Of a DNA stretch of 64,000 nt, positions 45,551 to 58,095 are shown piece after piece; the first letter of the stretch is position 1; each line of letters starts with the position of its first letter. The DNA is taken from assembly GCF_029227915.1 (NCBI RefSeq), contig NC_079887.1, forward strand, positions 11,096,001 to 11,160,000. Reading direction: 5' to 3'. This DNA comes from Hydractinia symbiolongicarpus (taxonomy: Eukaryota; Cnidaria; Hydrozoa; Anthoathecata; Hydractiniidae). The notes beneath the pieces are model-generated. The model saw nothing but the letters and a program-made list of their open reading frames with translations. It was not told the DNA's origin and searched no databases. A program made the translations under genes and the position numbers.

Positions 45551-46434
45551 ATCAGAAGAACTATGTTGGCCAATGTTGTTGTATATCTGGTTATCGTCTT
45601 CTCATAAAACTACAAATCTCATATTGCACAGTTCTTTTGTTTGGCAATCTCTATTCATAAAAACTTGACTTAATAAAACTTTTTATAATGCCTTAATTAC
45701 ATTTTATTTTCTATACTTTTATGGCATGTAAAGCATGTTAGCGATTAATAAGCTTTAGTTCAGTGGAATAGATTTGGCTGTCATAATCATGCTTCATGTT
45801 ATGTTTTGATTCTTGTTGTGTAAAACTACGCGATAGCTTTTGTTGTTATCGAAAGTGCCTTGTCAGCTCTCACAAAAAAAATATTGTTTCATTGTAAACG
45901 AACATAATGCAACACAGTTTCGCCCTTCATAGCTGGGAATTTAAACCTTCCCAAATAAAACATCCAACATAGAAAATAAGAGAGGATGCTGTGGTAATAC
46001 ACGTCTTTTTATATAAGTCATGCTATATGAGAAATAAGACCATTTAGTCAGACTAATGTTTTATTCCTTAAACTTTTTTTTAGCAATCTATTAAGTTACT
46101 TTAATAATAGCCGTATTTTGTCTCTTCGTCCGCAGGAAAAATGTCGTTTTAAAGCCACACGAAATAGCATTTAAAGAGCTATATTTTATAAAAATTTAAG
46201 AATTAAATTTCCAACTTACTTTATTGGTAAAAATGAAATCAGCAAAAAATAGCAAAAGTTTGTTAGGTGACTAATATTTTTTGCCGAACAAAAATTGTTG
46301 TCGGTTTTTTTTTTTCACTACCGTTTTTGCCAACATTTCTGTTTTACTTAATTTCAAGAAATATAGCATATTTTTCTTGCTTAATCATAGGCTTTTCTAA
46401 TTGGAGCCATACTTTGTACAATTATAGTACGTCA

Positions 46435-46880
46435 TGAGAGGAACAAAGTGGGAACAATTTTTTTTGCTTGTTAGCACTTTCTGAGTGACGTCATAAAAGC
46501 TTAAATTTTCTTTAAAATACCACTATATAAGAAACGAATTGAAAGTTTCTGACAGCCAAATGAAGATTTTCTAACATAATTTTCTGATTTCTTCATAATT
46601 AAATCGAAGAATCGGGTTAATCGAGTTTTTAAAAAAGAATTCCCGTGAGTTTTAAGCTCTATGGATAACAATAAAAAAGTTAAATGTATTTTCTCGATTA
46701 AAAAGATTTTTTAACATTAAGGTGTAGTTTCCATTAATGAACAATATCTAAGGCTCTCAGACGTGGTGGGTCCTAGATATTCAGCATGCAGGTGGCTAGA
46801 AGATAAATATGGAAACTCAGTATCATAGCATTGCAGTGTAGCTAAAAAGATTTTTGAGTTTTAGAAAAACATTCGATTTT
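46435..46880 (-). repeat. Dispersed repeat, inverted partner of 34815-35270
   Basis: See the partner: shared blocks include ATATTCAGCATGCAGGTGGCTA, TGAGTTTTAAGCTCTA, CAGCCAAATGAAGA and TAAAATACCACT, all as reverse complements. Confidence 0.65.
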
Positions 46881-47650
46881 GTCAAAGCCCTGTTTACACT
46901 AAAAAAATTGAATTTAGAGGAGAATCGTGCTGAAGGAATTGAAAAACTGTTTAAATTACAGAAAGTTTCGAATTAGAGAAATTCGAATTGTAGAAAGTTT
47001 TTTATAAGAGAAAGTTTCTTAAGGAATTGACGGTGACTGGGCGCTTGTTCGAATTATAGAAATATTCGAATTATTGAGATTCGATTTAGTGGGAGTCAAC
47101 TGTATCTTAAATCTTAAAGTTTATTGTGCTTATCATAAATTCGTTCTTACCGACCTTGTTTTCGACGGAAACATGCTGCAGAGGCCATTTTTAGTTTGGA
47201 AGTGATGGTGTCGTGTTTGCAGATTAGTTTGACCTAATTTTGATATATACATATTTGTTTTCAAATGTTAAAGGTTACCTCCCGAGCAAAAACAAGTTGT
47301 GCTTAATAGGTGAGTAAAATATATTTAATAAAGAAAAAAAATTCCTTTCTACTAAAAATGTTGTTTTTGAAAGATATAAGGAATTAAAAAATACCACACT
47401 TCCACATAACCCTGGGCTTCGCGTCCGCTATTGCTGAGTGTTTTGAAACGAATAACCAAATACGATATACCAGATTGTCACACGGAAAGTGAAGAAAATT
47501 TAATTTAAAGACTGCCAACGTAAACGAAGTAAAAAATATATTTCTCCCCTCAGCATAATTTTCCGCTGCAAACGAACAGACACGTCGGTTAATCTAGGAA
47601 AAAAGCAACGCTGTTCCTTTTATCACATCAACTTGTTTAAAGAAAAAGTC
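46881..47650. other. Noncoding, no gene recognised
   Basis: Contains short repeated phrases (gaattatagaaa, gaaagttt) at 46960-47070. No gene supported. Confidence 0.35.
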
Positions 47651-47660
47651 GAAAACTTAA

Positions 47661-47930
47661 AATGAATTGTTCGGTTTGGGGTTGTGAGTGACAACTCCAT
47701 CCATCCAAGAAGAAGACACCCCACTTAATCTTTTTTAATATCCCCCAAAAGACAACGTATTCATTTTATTTACGTAATCTCCGTCTTTGTATCCGGTATA
47801 ACTACCGCCTAGAGAAGAAAATTCTTCTCTTATTCGCTTGACAACACAGGCCGGAATCACACGTCGCACAGATCTGCCACGACGGTTATGTACCAAAAGA
47901 AAAAGAAAATGTCAAAGTATAATTACTATT
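47661..47930 (+). pseudogene. Possible THAP-domain relic
   Basis: Starts MNCSVWGCE, stop, then HPSKKKTPHLIFFNIPQKTT and, further on, VAQICHDGYVPKE. The CxxxxC start, the FFNIP block and the late ICxx positions recall a THAP finger (compare 9956), but the frame is interrupted and the late histidine spacing is off. Confidence 0.35.
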
Positions 47931-48121
47931 AATCGTCTCCCGAAGAAGAAAGGCCGATTTTCCCTGTCGTACATTCCCACTAATGCCGTCCAAAGATTTA
48001 TTTCGTTAGGACGATAGAAAGAAAACGATCGTGCTCCGTTATGCACCGTTTATTTAATATAGTAAAAATAAATATTATTTCACAAAATAAGTCACAATAA
48101 GACACTAATCACTTACTGGAT

Positions 48122-48337
48122 TTATTTATCGCCTAATTCCCATAACTCTGTTATATCCATTCCTCTACAGCATTTACACTCCTTACAAGTACTCATTTTG
48201 ATGCAAACACCACATTTGCACCAGATACAATTAATTTTGTTCTGCCAGTGACTCACCCGATTCCGTTTCCGGCTTGTCCATATGGTGTGTAGTACTTGAA
48301 CAGAGTTGTCTCCCGTTGGTTCATATTGAAAACCCAA
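48122..48337 (-). pseudogene. P2X7-C-like cysteine-rich fragment
   Basis: Minus strand frame includes HWQNKINCIWCKCGVCIKMS then TCKECKCCRGMD. The pattern W-C-x-C-x2-C-x2-M-x(3-4)-C-x-C-C resembles the zinc-type N-terminal part of the P2X7 intracellular-like domain widely scattered in cnidarian genomes, often in multi-copy proteins. The C-terminal half of the domain is not present downstream. An overlapping frame (48253-48624) may hold preceding sequence after a frameshift. Confidence 0.45.
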
Positions 48338-48939
48338 AATGTATTTTCATCCATATTCATACACGTGTTGATATACTTATTAATTTCCTTAAAAATTGGT
48401 TTTTGCTCCTGCATGCTTTTAGAATTCACTTTATAACACAGGAAAAGGGGGCGGGGTAAATGAAAAGTCTGCATAATCTTTACTACAATTTTCGTTCTGG
48501 TCAGTAGCTTATCTCGTGATGACGTAACATTGCTGATGTAAGCATTTTTTACCGTTTTCATCATGCCCGCGTGACTAGGGTTTGGAGAGGTAGCTAAACA
48601 GCAGTAAGTCAATTTCTTTTCCAATGGTACTCCTTTAATCTGTAAATATAGTAAAAAACATTGTTATTTTGTCGATTAACATGTTGTTGTGGATTATTTT
48701 GAGGCAACTTATTTTTGCTCGGGAGGTAACCTTCAAGGCACGTATATATTTACGATTTTTTAACCACGTACAAATCTTAAATTATCAATTTTGGGTTTTG
48801 GCAAAGAAAGTAGATTTTGTACCAGCTTATCTAGCTAGCAAGCTAAATTTGGATTTATTTATTTCTATTATTTTAAAGTTTTTATTCAGTTTGCTACATT
48901 CTTATTCATTTGTCTTTGGTGTTTTGGTTATCTATCTAG

Positions 48940-49789
48940 ATCTTTAGCTAGGTACCTTTAACTAAAAAGTGAGAGTAGCCAAATACAGTTCGGCTAACAA
49001 CAGAATTCCTAATACTAAATAATGCTAAATACAGTCAGGTGGCTTCAGCTTTTGTTACTTTTATGAAAATTTATTTTGAAAAATAAAATTGCTGAGTATT
49101 TTCTTAACTGCATAGGGAAATGCCAGCTATTTCCTTTTTTCTATTAAAACCGAAGCGATAAAGATTTTTGGGAAATGGTATTACCCCTTATGCTCATGCA
49201 TGACACAGGTACTCAACCTGGTGTTAGCAATGGGCTGTTTCCTGTCGTTTTAATCGAACCGTTCCCTGAAAAATGGTTTTATACTAACTCATGTGTGACT
49301 TGTTTTACCTGAAACAAAAGTGCAACTTGCTTTTAACAGCGGGCTGTTTTTCGTGTGTTTTATTTAAATTGAAGTTGCGGTAAGTATTTTTGAAAAAGGC
49401 TATTATTACGCCTATTACTCATGCGTGACACGGTTTAGCTGTACTAAGTGATCCAATCCAATGTCATAAATAATTTGTTGGTATTTGCTGAAACTTATTC
49501 TGCAAAATAAAATAATATTGCTCCCATTGTTCTTGCTATGACGGAGTAGCAAGGGTTTGTAAACTTTGTTTTTATTTTGCTTTTGTTGCAGGAAAGTTAT
49601 ATTCTGAAAAATATCCTGCAGTCGCTACACTACACTACACTGTATGTGCTCCACTTGATTTACGACATACTGCATACCTGTAATAAAGCGCTCCACCTGA
49701 CCGTGTCGCACAGTTTGCAGTTCTTATTAAGCGCTCCTCAGGGCGTTCAACAACAGTTACTTGTGGCTTAACCCGGGTCTCTTGGCTAG
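48940..49789 (+). mobile_element. Helitron-family repeat, copy 3
   Basis: Shares the body phrases of 160-889 and 1998-2540 (tgacacggtttagctgtacta, ttctgcaaaataaaataatatt, cgacatactgcatacctgta, aagcgctccacctga) and ends GGCTAG (CTAG 49786-49789) followed by T. The 3' hairpin is eroded. A diverged mini-Helitron start TCTCTTTATTAATAGCCGTA follows at once at 49790. Confidence 0.65.
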
Positions 49790-50240
49790 TCTCTTTATTA
49801 ATAGCCGTATTCTGAGTGTTCAAAGTGGTTGCGCGCAGGTTTTTTCAGAAAATTCAGAAAATCCCGGCAGAACCCTATTTTAACTGGCGAAGAAATACGT
49901 GACAATCTCAGCTGGAGTGGCAACGGACATTTTGAAAGCTGTGGCGTTCACATAAGTCTGTTTTTCTTTACTTTTTTGTCTCTGAAAAGCTTTTTATTTT
50001 TGTTTTTTATTTATTTTCATATGTTAACATGTAAATATCATCACGTTTTCTAGCCATGTATAAATATAAAACAAACCAATTTTAATATTTTGGCTACACA
50101 TGTAGATTTGAAGGCAGCATCTCTCTGAAGCCAGTTAGCCTTATTTAGTCTTATTTTTTTGAACCTTGGTATATCATTATTTCTTTGTAATTGGGGTTTT
50201 GTGGTTATCTACAAAAAATATAACATTTTAAGCAGGATGT

Positions 50241-50270
50241 AGAAACCATGTCTTTATAGACATGGTTTCT
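50241..50270. repeat. Perfect 13-bp hairpin
   Basis: AGAAACCATGTCT, loop ttat, AGACATGGTTTCT. Confidence 0.85.
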
Positions 50271-50501
50271 ATTCTATAGACCTGGTCTATATTCCCATAT
50301 GCAGCGTACATTCGAACTAAAAATATATTTTTTTAAAATCGAATATCGTGTAAACATTACTTGTTTTTATTGTAGCTACAACATATAATTCTTTAAAAAA
50401 TAAAAGTAAGTTTCACTTCTGTTTCGCTTTTTGTTTACTTTTTTTCGTGTTTATTTACATTTAACACTGTCTTATTAAAACTTTAAACACGGTTGCTATG
50501 G

Positions 50502-50533
50502 TAGCGGGCAATACCGTGGAATATTGCCCGCTA
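50502..50533. repeat. G/C palindrome, copy 2
   Basis: TAGCGGGCAATA, loop ccgtggaa, TATTGCCCGCTA. Flanks read in reverse match those of the palindrome at 43992 (tgattggttagaacttt against ttctggttggcttagcactt). Confidence 0.6.
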
Positions 50534-50684
50534 TGACGAAAGTTCTAACCAATCACATTGCACGATTTTCGAGAATATTGATGCCGCCCTTTTACCCAGG
50601 TAATAATTAAAATTATTTTGGCAGACAACGAGCTATTGTATCACGCCGTAACAACCGGCCAGTAAGAGATGTCCCAGCCGGCAC

Positions 50685-50930
50685 AAGACGTTTTAAAGAC
50701 GCCTTTTCTGGAGCTTTTTTGCGCATAAAATATGCGCGCACCCGAAATACGTCTTTTAAACGTCTTTAAAACGCATGTGTCAGACGCACATTTTAAAGGC
50801 GTCTTTAATGCGTCTTTTTCAGGCACGGTCTTTTTCGTTTGTGATGAAAGACGTCTTTAAGACGTCTTTTTCGTGCATAATTAAGACGCGCATTTGAAAG
50901 ACGCAAAAAAGATCGAAAAAAGACCGGTTT
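50685..50930. repeat. Left subterminal AAGACG/GTCTTT array
   Basis: Dense, irregular copies of AAGACG and its reverse complement, commonly as GACGTCTTTAAGACG palindromes. Such arrays are transposase-binding regions in CACTA-type elements. Confidence 0.75.
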
Positions 50931-51152
50931 TTATTCGTGATATAATTGGTCTACTATTTCTCCGCGGGTAACATGTTTAATTACTTCTTTCATGTAAAAA
51001 CGATAATGCCAATAAAAAAAATATATCTCACAATAACTTGATTTTAAAATCTTGTATTGTATTAAAATAACGGGGTAAATCTGTATTTATCATTTAAAAG
51101 AGTGATTGAAGAGTAAAAAACTTAATTATTACCCCCGTCTGTACAATTTTAA

Positions 51153-51219
51153 ATGTCTGAAGTGGCGGTAACTTTTAAACAAAACCAAGTCGAGAAAGAA
51201 AACCGGTTGGTTGCAGAAA
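51153..51219 (+). CDS. Transposase gene, exon 1
   Basis: MSEVAVTFKQNQVEKENRL then VAE and donor GTAAGT at 51220. Spliced to the acceptor TTATTTCAG ending at 52130, it continues in phase as EKMDKSKRRDER. Confidence 0.5.
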
Positions 51220-52130
51220 GTAAGTTAAAATTGTTTTTGTTTTTATTTGCATTATTCATTAAATGAGTTCCGGCAATATGGTAGCCCGATATAGAGCTGG
51301 GGCTTGTTTCATCTTAAAATTGATCGTGTTTTTTCATGAGCACCAAAAAAGTTATCTTTTTATTTTGTGAAGCGAGTTTGGGGACTAAGAGCTATGGATC
51401 GTATGCAGTTAAGGTCATGTATATATATTTATTTTATTGTTTACTTTTTTTACTGTTGCTAGTAGCTATGCTAGCTGCAACCCTGGAAAAATAGTGAAAA
51501 ATATTTTTTTCCAGGGTTGTAGCTAGGTGTTTCTTGCCAGCTAGTGTAGCCATAAGTCTCATATAGCTAAGTTTTACGTGCTATCTAAAGAGAAAATTGC
51601 TAGTCACAAAAGTTTATAGTTATACCAGCTAGCTAGCAAACATTTATAAGCCTTTTACACCCAAAAGCCACCACACCACCCACACACAAACCCTATTGAT
51701 TCTGTGTGACTTGTACAATTGAAGTTTTAAATTAAACAAAAGTATTTACATCACAAAAAGTACCTGTGTTTTAACAAAATTTCCAAATTAAGATTATTAG
51801 AAAGTCATACAAAATACAGAAGTATTTGTGACATCTTGCAGCTATTTCTTAAGGCAAAATAACATATACTTTGCCGGTCACAGACACGTTTCTGTAACTT
51901 GACCTGAATTAAAAACTGACGTTTCTTAAAAATTATTTAACTAAATATTTTATTAAGAACATTGACGAATAAATTTTCACTTTCTTGAATAAGTTTTGTA
52001 ACTATATCTTTAGAGTGGATCTGTCTGTCCTTAATGGAAATTGTCAAGCTAGTTTAAATTTTATCCACAGGCTAGCTATATTTTTAACTAACATTACATC
52101 AATTTTAGCTAAGCATTAAATTTATTTCAG

Positions 52131-53285
52131 AAATGGATAAGTCAAAGAGGCGGGATGAACGACGAGGTTGCAGCAAAAATTTGAGGAGTTTTTAAGGCAG
52201 GAGGATAGCGAAAGTAGTGTTGACATGTTAGATGATACATCAGAAATTGAAAGTCAACCACAATTTGATAGCTCCCCAGACATGTCAGTTGACATAAACG
52301 AAGAAGAAAGTTCCGCATCTTCCTTGTTTTCTTTTGAAGAGGATGTTGTAGAGCCAACTTTACAAGATAATCTTGCTAGCTGTGCCACTAAGTACCAATT
52401 AGGTAGAGATTCCCTTAATGACCTTCTATTCATTTTAAGAAAATCAGGACTTGATCTTCCGAAAGACAGCCGAACTTTGCTCAAAACCCCTCGAACTGTA
52501 CAAAATGTTGTTTTTAATGGTACGAACAGCTACTGTTATTTAGGAATTAAAAGTTCATTAATTCAAGCTGTCACATTTATCAATGATCAAATCGATACAC
52601 TTGAATTGCTGGTTAATATTGATGGAATCCCATTGTGTAAGTCAACAAACTCTCAGTTCTGGCCAATTCTTGGTTCTGTTAAGGATACCAGTTATGTCTT
52701 CCCTATCGCTTTGTTTTATGGGAACACAAAACCTACATCTGTTTGTGAATTTCTTTCTGACTTTATCAATGAAGTTGAAAACTTAACACGTGATGGTGTA
52801 AATTTTGAAAATCAACATTTTACATTTGTTCTCAAAGCCATAATCTGTGATGCTCCGGCCAGATCATTTCTAAAGTGTACAATAGGTCACACTGGTTATT
52901 ATTCTTGTGAACGATGTTGTGTTAAAGGTGTAAGGTTGGAACACAGAATTGTTTTTAATGACTTTAATGATGCTGATCTGCGGAAAATGGTAAAGACGTA
53001 TTTTTTTTCTCGAATGAAGGTTACATTTGCGAAATTAAAAATTTTGTTGATGGTGATAAGTATCAGCGTATTATTTTTAAATCCAGCATGCTTGAACCTT
53101 TTTATGAAACACCAATCGATTCACGAAAACTTGGGATCCACTACACTCGAGGTTTTAGTCATATAGGGAAAGTTTGGAAGATTTTAACACACACACAAGT
53201 TGAAAAGAAACTTTTAATGTTGCCTTATAAAGATGGTCGTGTATATTTTCCATTACTTCATGACATCCAGGGAAATATATTTTAA
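52131..53285 (+). pseudogene. Transposase, frameshifted and probably internally deleted
   Basis: From the acceptor at 52130 it reads MDKSKRRDERR, a one-base frameshift near 52166, then a 332-codon frame: acidic N-terminus (SESSVDMLDDTSEIES), LLNTPRT-like block, LLVNIDGIPLCKSTNSQFWP (candidate DDE first Asp region), KDTSYVFPIALFYGNTKP, ICDAPARSFLKC, YYSCERCCVKG. A frameshift at an 8-T run near 53010 leads into GYICEIKNFVDG, PIDSRKLGIHYT and PYKDGRVYFPLL, resembling the far C-terminus. The expected middle and third catalytic region appear lost. Not active. A possible further exon lies at 53661-53840. Confidence 0.6.
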
Positions 53286-54261
53286 ATAGTTGTTATACCC
53301 TTCACAGTTATTAGCATTTTATTATATATATAGTACATGCAAATACTGTTTTAAATTAGAAAAATTTGTAGTAGTTAAGGTTCCAACATACATGGTTAGG
53401 CTGTTTTTAGCATAGCAGAACTCTGTATAATCCAATTTTCATCCTCTCTTTAATTTTTTATCTAGCACATGCGAAATATATAGCTTAAAGGGAACCCGAG
53501 GAATAAAATGATGTTGGACTTATAATTAGAGCTTGAAAATTTGGTTAACAAATCATTTTAAATTTTTTCAAAAAGCTCCTTTCGTTCTCAAGATATTCAC
53601 ATTTAAAGAAATTTACTTATACTGCATAAATTATGATGTCATATTTCAGGAATAGCAAATTTGACATTTTCTGTCATCAGTAATTTTAGACCTGTTAAGT
53701 GGAACCTACCTGTGGCGGAAAACATTGAAAGAGCCCGAAAAAAATCTATCCCACTTAGTGGAAGTACCATGGTTCTTCTAACTAGATTTATAAAAAAAGT
53801 AAAAAAGCAAATTATGTTTGGTCACAGTATTTCTATAACATAAGGCAGATAATATAATTTGAAAAAAATTCTTATTTTCCAGGCTTATAAATTTTTTGCC
53901 TTTTATTAACGCGTGTTTAGTTTCGTTCCAGTTTCTATTTTATTTTCCTTTAATTATTAACGCGTGAAAATAATTATTTTTATAATTAGAAAAACTACGG
54001 TACCTTAACTTGTAAGTATTCGAATATAATTAGCGATTCTAGACTCACATTATTTGGTCCTTAATCTATGGGGGAATTCAGACTGAGTACTAAGCCTCAA
54101 CGTTCTTTTAAACTAAGTTTTATGATTTTTAAGAAAATATTACAAAAAGATAAAGTTATACAGTTTTACTGCATTTCTAACCCCTGTAAGGACAAATGTT
54201 GTTTGAACAGCTTTCTAGAATGACTTTATTTATGAGTTTACGTCTTATTTGCAACTAAAAA

Positions 54262-54660
54262 AGACGCACAAAAAAGACGCAAACATTTAAGACCTAAAAA
54301 GACGCACTTAAGACGCATTTAAAAAAACGTCTTTAAAAAGCATTACAAAGACGTCTTTAAGACTGCGAAAAAGACATCTTTAAGACGCACAAAAAGACTT
54401 TATAAAGACGCACAACAAGACGTCGGAAAAGGGAACATTTAAGACCTAGAAAAGACGCATTTATGACGCATATGAAAGATGTCTTTAAAACGCATTCGGA
54501 AGACGTCTTAAAAACTTAAAAAAAGGCGTCTTTACGACGCACGGAAAAGACGTCGTAAAGACGCACGAAAAATGACGTCAGGAAAGCGGACATTTAAGAC
54601 CAAAATAAGACGCCAAAAAGACGCACGGAAATGCGTCTTAAAGACGTCTTAAAGACGTTT
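54262..54660. repeat. Right subterminal AAGACG array
   Basis: About 400 bp of AAGACGC, AAAGACG and GACGTCTT repeats leading to the right inverted repeat; longer than the left array. Confidence 0.75.
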
Positions 54661-54673
54661 TTTGCCGGCTGGG

Positions 54674-55920
54674 GTTGGTTATATTGATAACATAACACCA
54701 TTAGAAGTTTTTTTAAATTTCTGTACGACAAATTGCTGGAGATGTTTGTGTCTCAGGTATTACAAATGTAACCTTATTGATGTTAGTTCATTCCCGAGAA
54801 GAAAGAACAACTCTCTATAGATACTACATCCTAGACATGGATTCGTCTATTATTATTTTTTCATGCGAAAACTTTATTTTGCGATTTTTTTTGCCAAAAA
54901 AAGTCTTTTGCCAATCTAGCTAATTTATTCATCAACTAGTTGCTCCACTACATAACAGGCGCTCTTACAATTAAATAAAATTGAAGGGTTTTTAACATCT
55001 TGTGGACTATGGTGTTACATTATAATTTGGGTTGGAATTTAATAGTTGATAACCGAAATATTTGTTAACATTTTACACAAACCGTTTGCAACACAAATAT
55101 TAACATGTCTAAGAATCATCGTTATAAACTTTATTTGATAATGGCGGGGAGGACCCATTGGGAAACAGAAATTTGTATTCATATTTTTAAATAATGGACT
55201 TATTTTTTAATACACCCTCTGTAAATAAAATCAAAATAGTTGGTTTTCTTGATTATGGGTTTGGGTCTGTAAGGCAAACTGTTTATTTAATATTTTGAAA
55301 TATTACGGTAAATATACAATATACTGAAATGAGTTTTTTTATTTCTCTTTTTTGTGTTGTTTACTAATAATTTCTTACATTTTAAGTAAAACTTTGGGAG
55401 GGTTGCTGTGTGTAATAGACTGAATAGCTAATTTGGTGTGCTGCATTACAAACCGTACATTGTTGAAATTTTGTTATAACCTTTCTTGCATGACTTAACG
55501 AAATATATTGGATATTTTATCTGGTATACTATTATCCCTGGCGTACTTCTGGCATGGCAAAGCAAGTATATAGTTTTACCAGATTTGACATTTTACATGA
55601 AGGTTGTTAGACACGTTCGATTAAACTTTTATAACGTCTTTTCAGTGTTAACATTTAGCTAATTGAGCGCGATAGAAGCAATAAAAACTGTATTTCCGCA
55701 GCAAAACATACTATCCAATAACTTGCAACCAGATCTTGTTTCACATATCCTATCAAATTAACATCTGCGCTGCGACAGAAATGAAATGGTCATACGTACG
55801 CAATTCGCTGCGTCGAGAGCGTGCGGTATGTAATATAAAATTCATTATGTAATGCATATAAAGCATTCATGATACATAAAGACGGTTTGGCATTTAGGGT
55901 TTGAGAATAACGGCGGGATA
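54674..55920. other. Noncoding, no gene recognised
   Basis: AT-rich. A short MKWSYVRNSLRRERA frame at 55782 followed by GTATGT could be a tiny exon but has no partner. Confidence 0.35.
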
Positions 55921-55929
55921 AGAATAGAA

Positions 55930-56113
55930 ACGCGGTCATACTCGTCCCCCACCAGCATTTGTTAAGTTTTTCATTGGAACGGAACCTGAACCTCCACCAG
56001 TAGGTCAACAAGAAGAAGACGCTTTAGAAACGAGGCTGGAAATACGGTCAAAGTATTATTTTGATCAACATGAAAAGAACCGACATTCAAATATCCCTAT
56101 ACACTCTGGCTAA
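55930..56113 (+). pseudogene. Unassigned coding-like remnant
   Basis: Open frame KRGHTRPPPAFVKFFIGTEP, EPPPVGQQEEDALETRL, EIRSKYYFDQHEKNRHSN then stop. Proline-rich then acidic/helical. Upstream stops block extension. Possibly part of a lost transposon gene. Confidence 0.3.
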
Positions 56114-56597
56114 CTCATAGACTGTGCATTTCGCCTTAGTCGTTCAACTTTGATATAAAGAGTGGATTGGGAACTATAACATCGTTAGCATCTTCTGGGA
56201 GGCAAGTTGTTAATGCGCATGCGTACTATTTTCAGAAAATCTAAAACACCAGTGTATGAAAATGAATCAAAGAAGTGAAACGCGTTTGGTCCACAGTTAG
56301 GCTAAAAACAAATACACTATTCCATTGCGTCCCTGCTACCATATCTGTGTGAACGGCAGGAAGGGACCGCGAACGATGTTGCACCATCAATAGACTCTAA
56401 GAAACCGTTTTTCTGTTTAATTATTTTCGCTCAAAAGGGATGCCGCGCTATTGGATATACCAACAGAGATAACCAAGAAAAGTCACAAGATTCAGTACAA
56501 CCAACTTCAGTTATGAACACTAACAAAACATAAAAGGAGCTCAACATGAAATCAACATTGTCGTGCAAGTCAAATTCAGTTTGGTAGGTTTTTTCAA

Positions 56598-57715
56598 CTA
56601 GCCGAGAGACCAGCAAAACGCCGGGTTAAGCCACAGGTAACTGTGCGCCTGGCGTTTAATGCCCAGTTCAGGGCCTAATAAGAACCGCAAGCAGCGTCAC
56701 ACATTCAGGCGGAGCGTTTTAGTACAGGTATGCCGTATGTCGTAAATCTAGTAGGGCGGCCACAACATCTTAAGTGTTTCGGTTGATATGTATTTTTTTA
56801 AATATAACTTTAGCTAAAATAAAAACACAGCTTACAACACAAGAGTGTTTCCGGTGAAAGTTCAAAAATGAATTTTACTTCAGGCTGAGAGCTTAGTACA
56901 AGTAAACAATCTTTCACATCTACATAGGTGTAATATAAACCCCTTCCTGAAAATAACTTTTCGGCACAGTTTACAACCCGTTGTTGCATTGGCATAAACA
57001 ATTAATTAATATTATCTTATTTTGCAGAATAAGTTTCAGTAAAAGTAAATAATTTAGTTGTGATACTGGACTAATTACTTAGGACAGGTAAACTGTGTCC
57101 CACAATGCCTATAGATGTAATAGCCTTTTCCAAAAAAACATATTACAGCTTCAAATTAAAAAAAATCACACACAAAACAGCCCATTGTTAGTACCAGGTT
57201 GAACATTTAATACAGCTAAACCGTGTCACACATGAGTAATAGGCGAAATACCATTTTTTTAAAAACTTTATCACAACGGTTTCAATAAAAACACAGGAAG
57301 CATCCCATCATTACCCTGTTCAGTTAACAAAAATTACTGTGCGTAATATGTTTTCATGACAGTAATAAAATGTGTAGTTATATACCTCTATATACACTTA
57401 ACATCATAAAAATTGTTGTAGCTAGCTAAAAACTGTATTTGGCTACTGTCACTTTTTAGCCAGAGGTAACTCAAGAGTTATAGCTAGTTATCCACAACCC
57501 CAACAAAAAATAAATACTGCTGTACTAAACTGAATAAAAACTTTAAAAGAATGAGAATAAATATGGCTGGGTATAGTTAGTTAGCTATCTTCAGCAGAAG
57601 GCTGTCTAGAAATCTATGTTCCTAACTAAAATCTTAAAATTGGTTTGTTTAAGATTTGTACATAGGTAGATAACATCCTAATATATTTAGCATACTCCTA
57701 TAGAATTATGTGATG
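56598..57715 (-). mobile_element. Helitron-family repeat, longest reverse copy
   Basis: Minus strand, ending with hairpin-like GGCTTAACCCGGCG then CTAG (56598-56601) and T. The body matches 11179-11900 through its full length, including the region 57361-57700. Confidence 0.65.
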
Positions 57716-57867
57716 AGCAGCTATCACGAGAATGTGTTGATCCTTGTATTCGTTTGCGAGGATTAAAAAGTATAAAGGGGTGAACCGATAAGGTGTAGGT
57801 AAATGCTTTAAAGGAAATGGAAAAAGATTGGGAAAAGGTTGGGAAAAGATTTGGGAAGGATTAGACA

Positions 57868-58095
57868 ACTTATAAGATTGTTAAGGTAGTTGTCCTGTCC
57901 ACATAATTATCTTTCTATGCTACCTTTATCAACAACTTAAATGATTCCGATGCTGATTAAGGAACTGCATGATCAGTTTGATCGATATTTTCACCAGAAC
58001 TAAGAAACTTCCCCCTTAATTAAATAATTGTGTGCAGTAAGAAGCAATACATTGGTTTTTTTCTATATCTACGCTTTCTTAACTAACATCACTTA
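57868..58095 (+). repeat. Dispersed repeat, copy 2
   Basis: Partner of 6177-6400; same order of conserved blocks, with mismatches in the spacer segments. Neither copy has obvious termini. Confidence 0.7.

Larger units (their letters stand above)
50673..54673 (+). mobile_element. 4.0-kb cut-and-paste transposon, CACTA/EnSpm-like layout
   Basis: Terminal inverted repeats CCCAGCCGGCA (50673-50683) and TGCCGGCTGGG (54663-54673), then AAGACG-rich subterminal arrays inside both ends, then a central transposase gene. The flanking GT dinucleotide (50671-50672 and 54674-54675) may be a 2-bp target duplication. Superfamily assignment is tentative: layout and transposase style suggest EnSpm/CACTA, but the ends are not CACTA. 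Confidence 0.75.
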
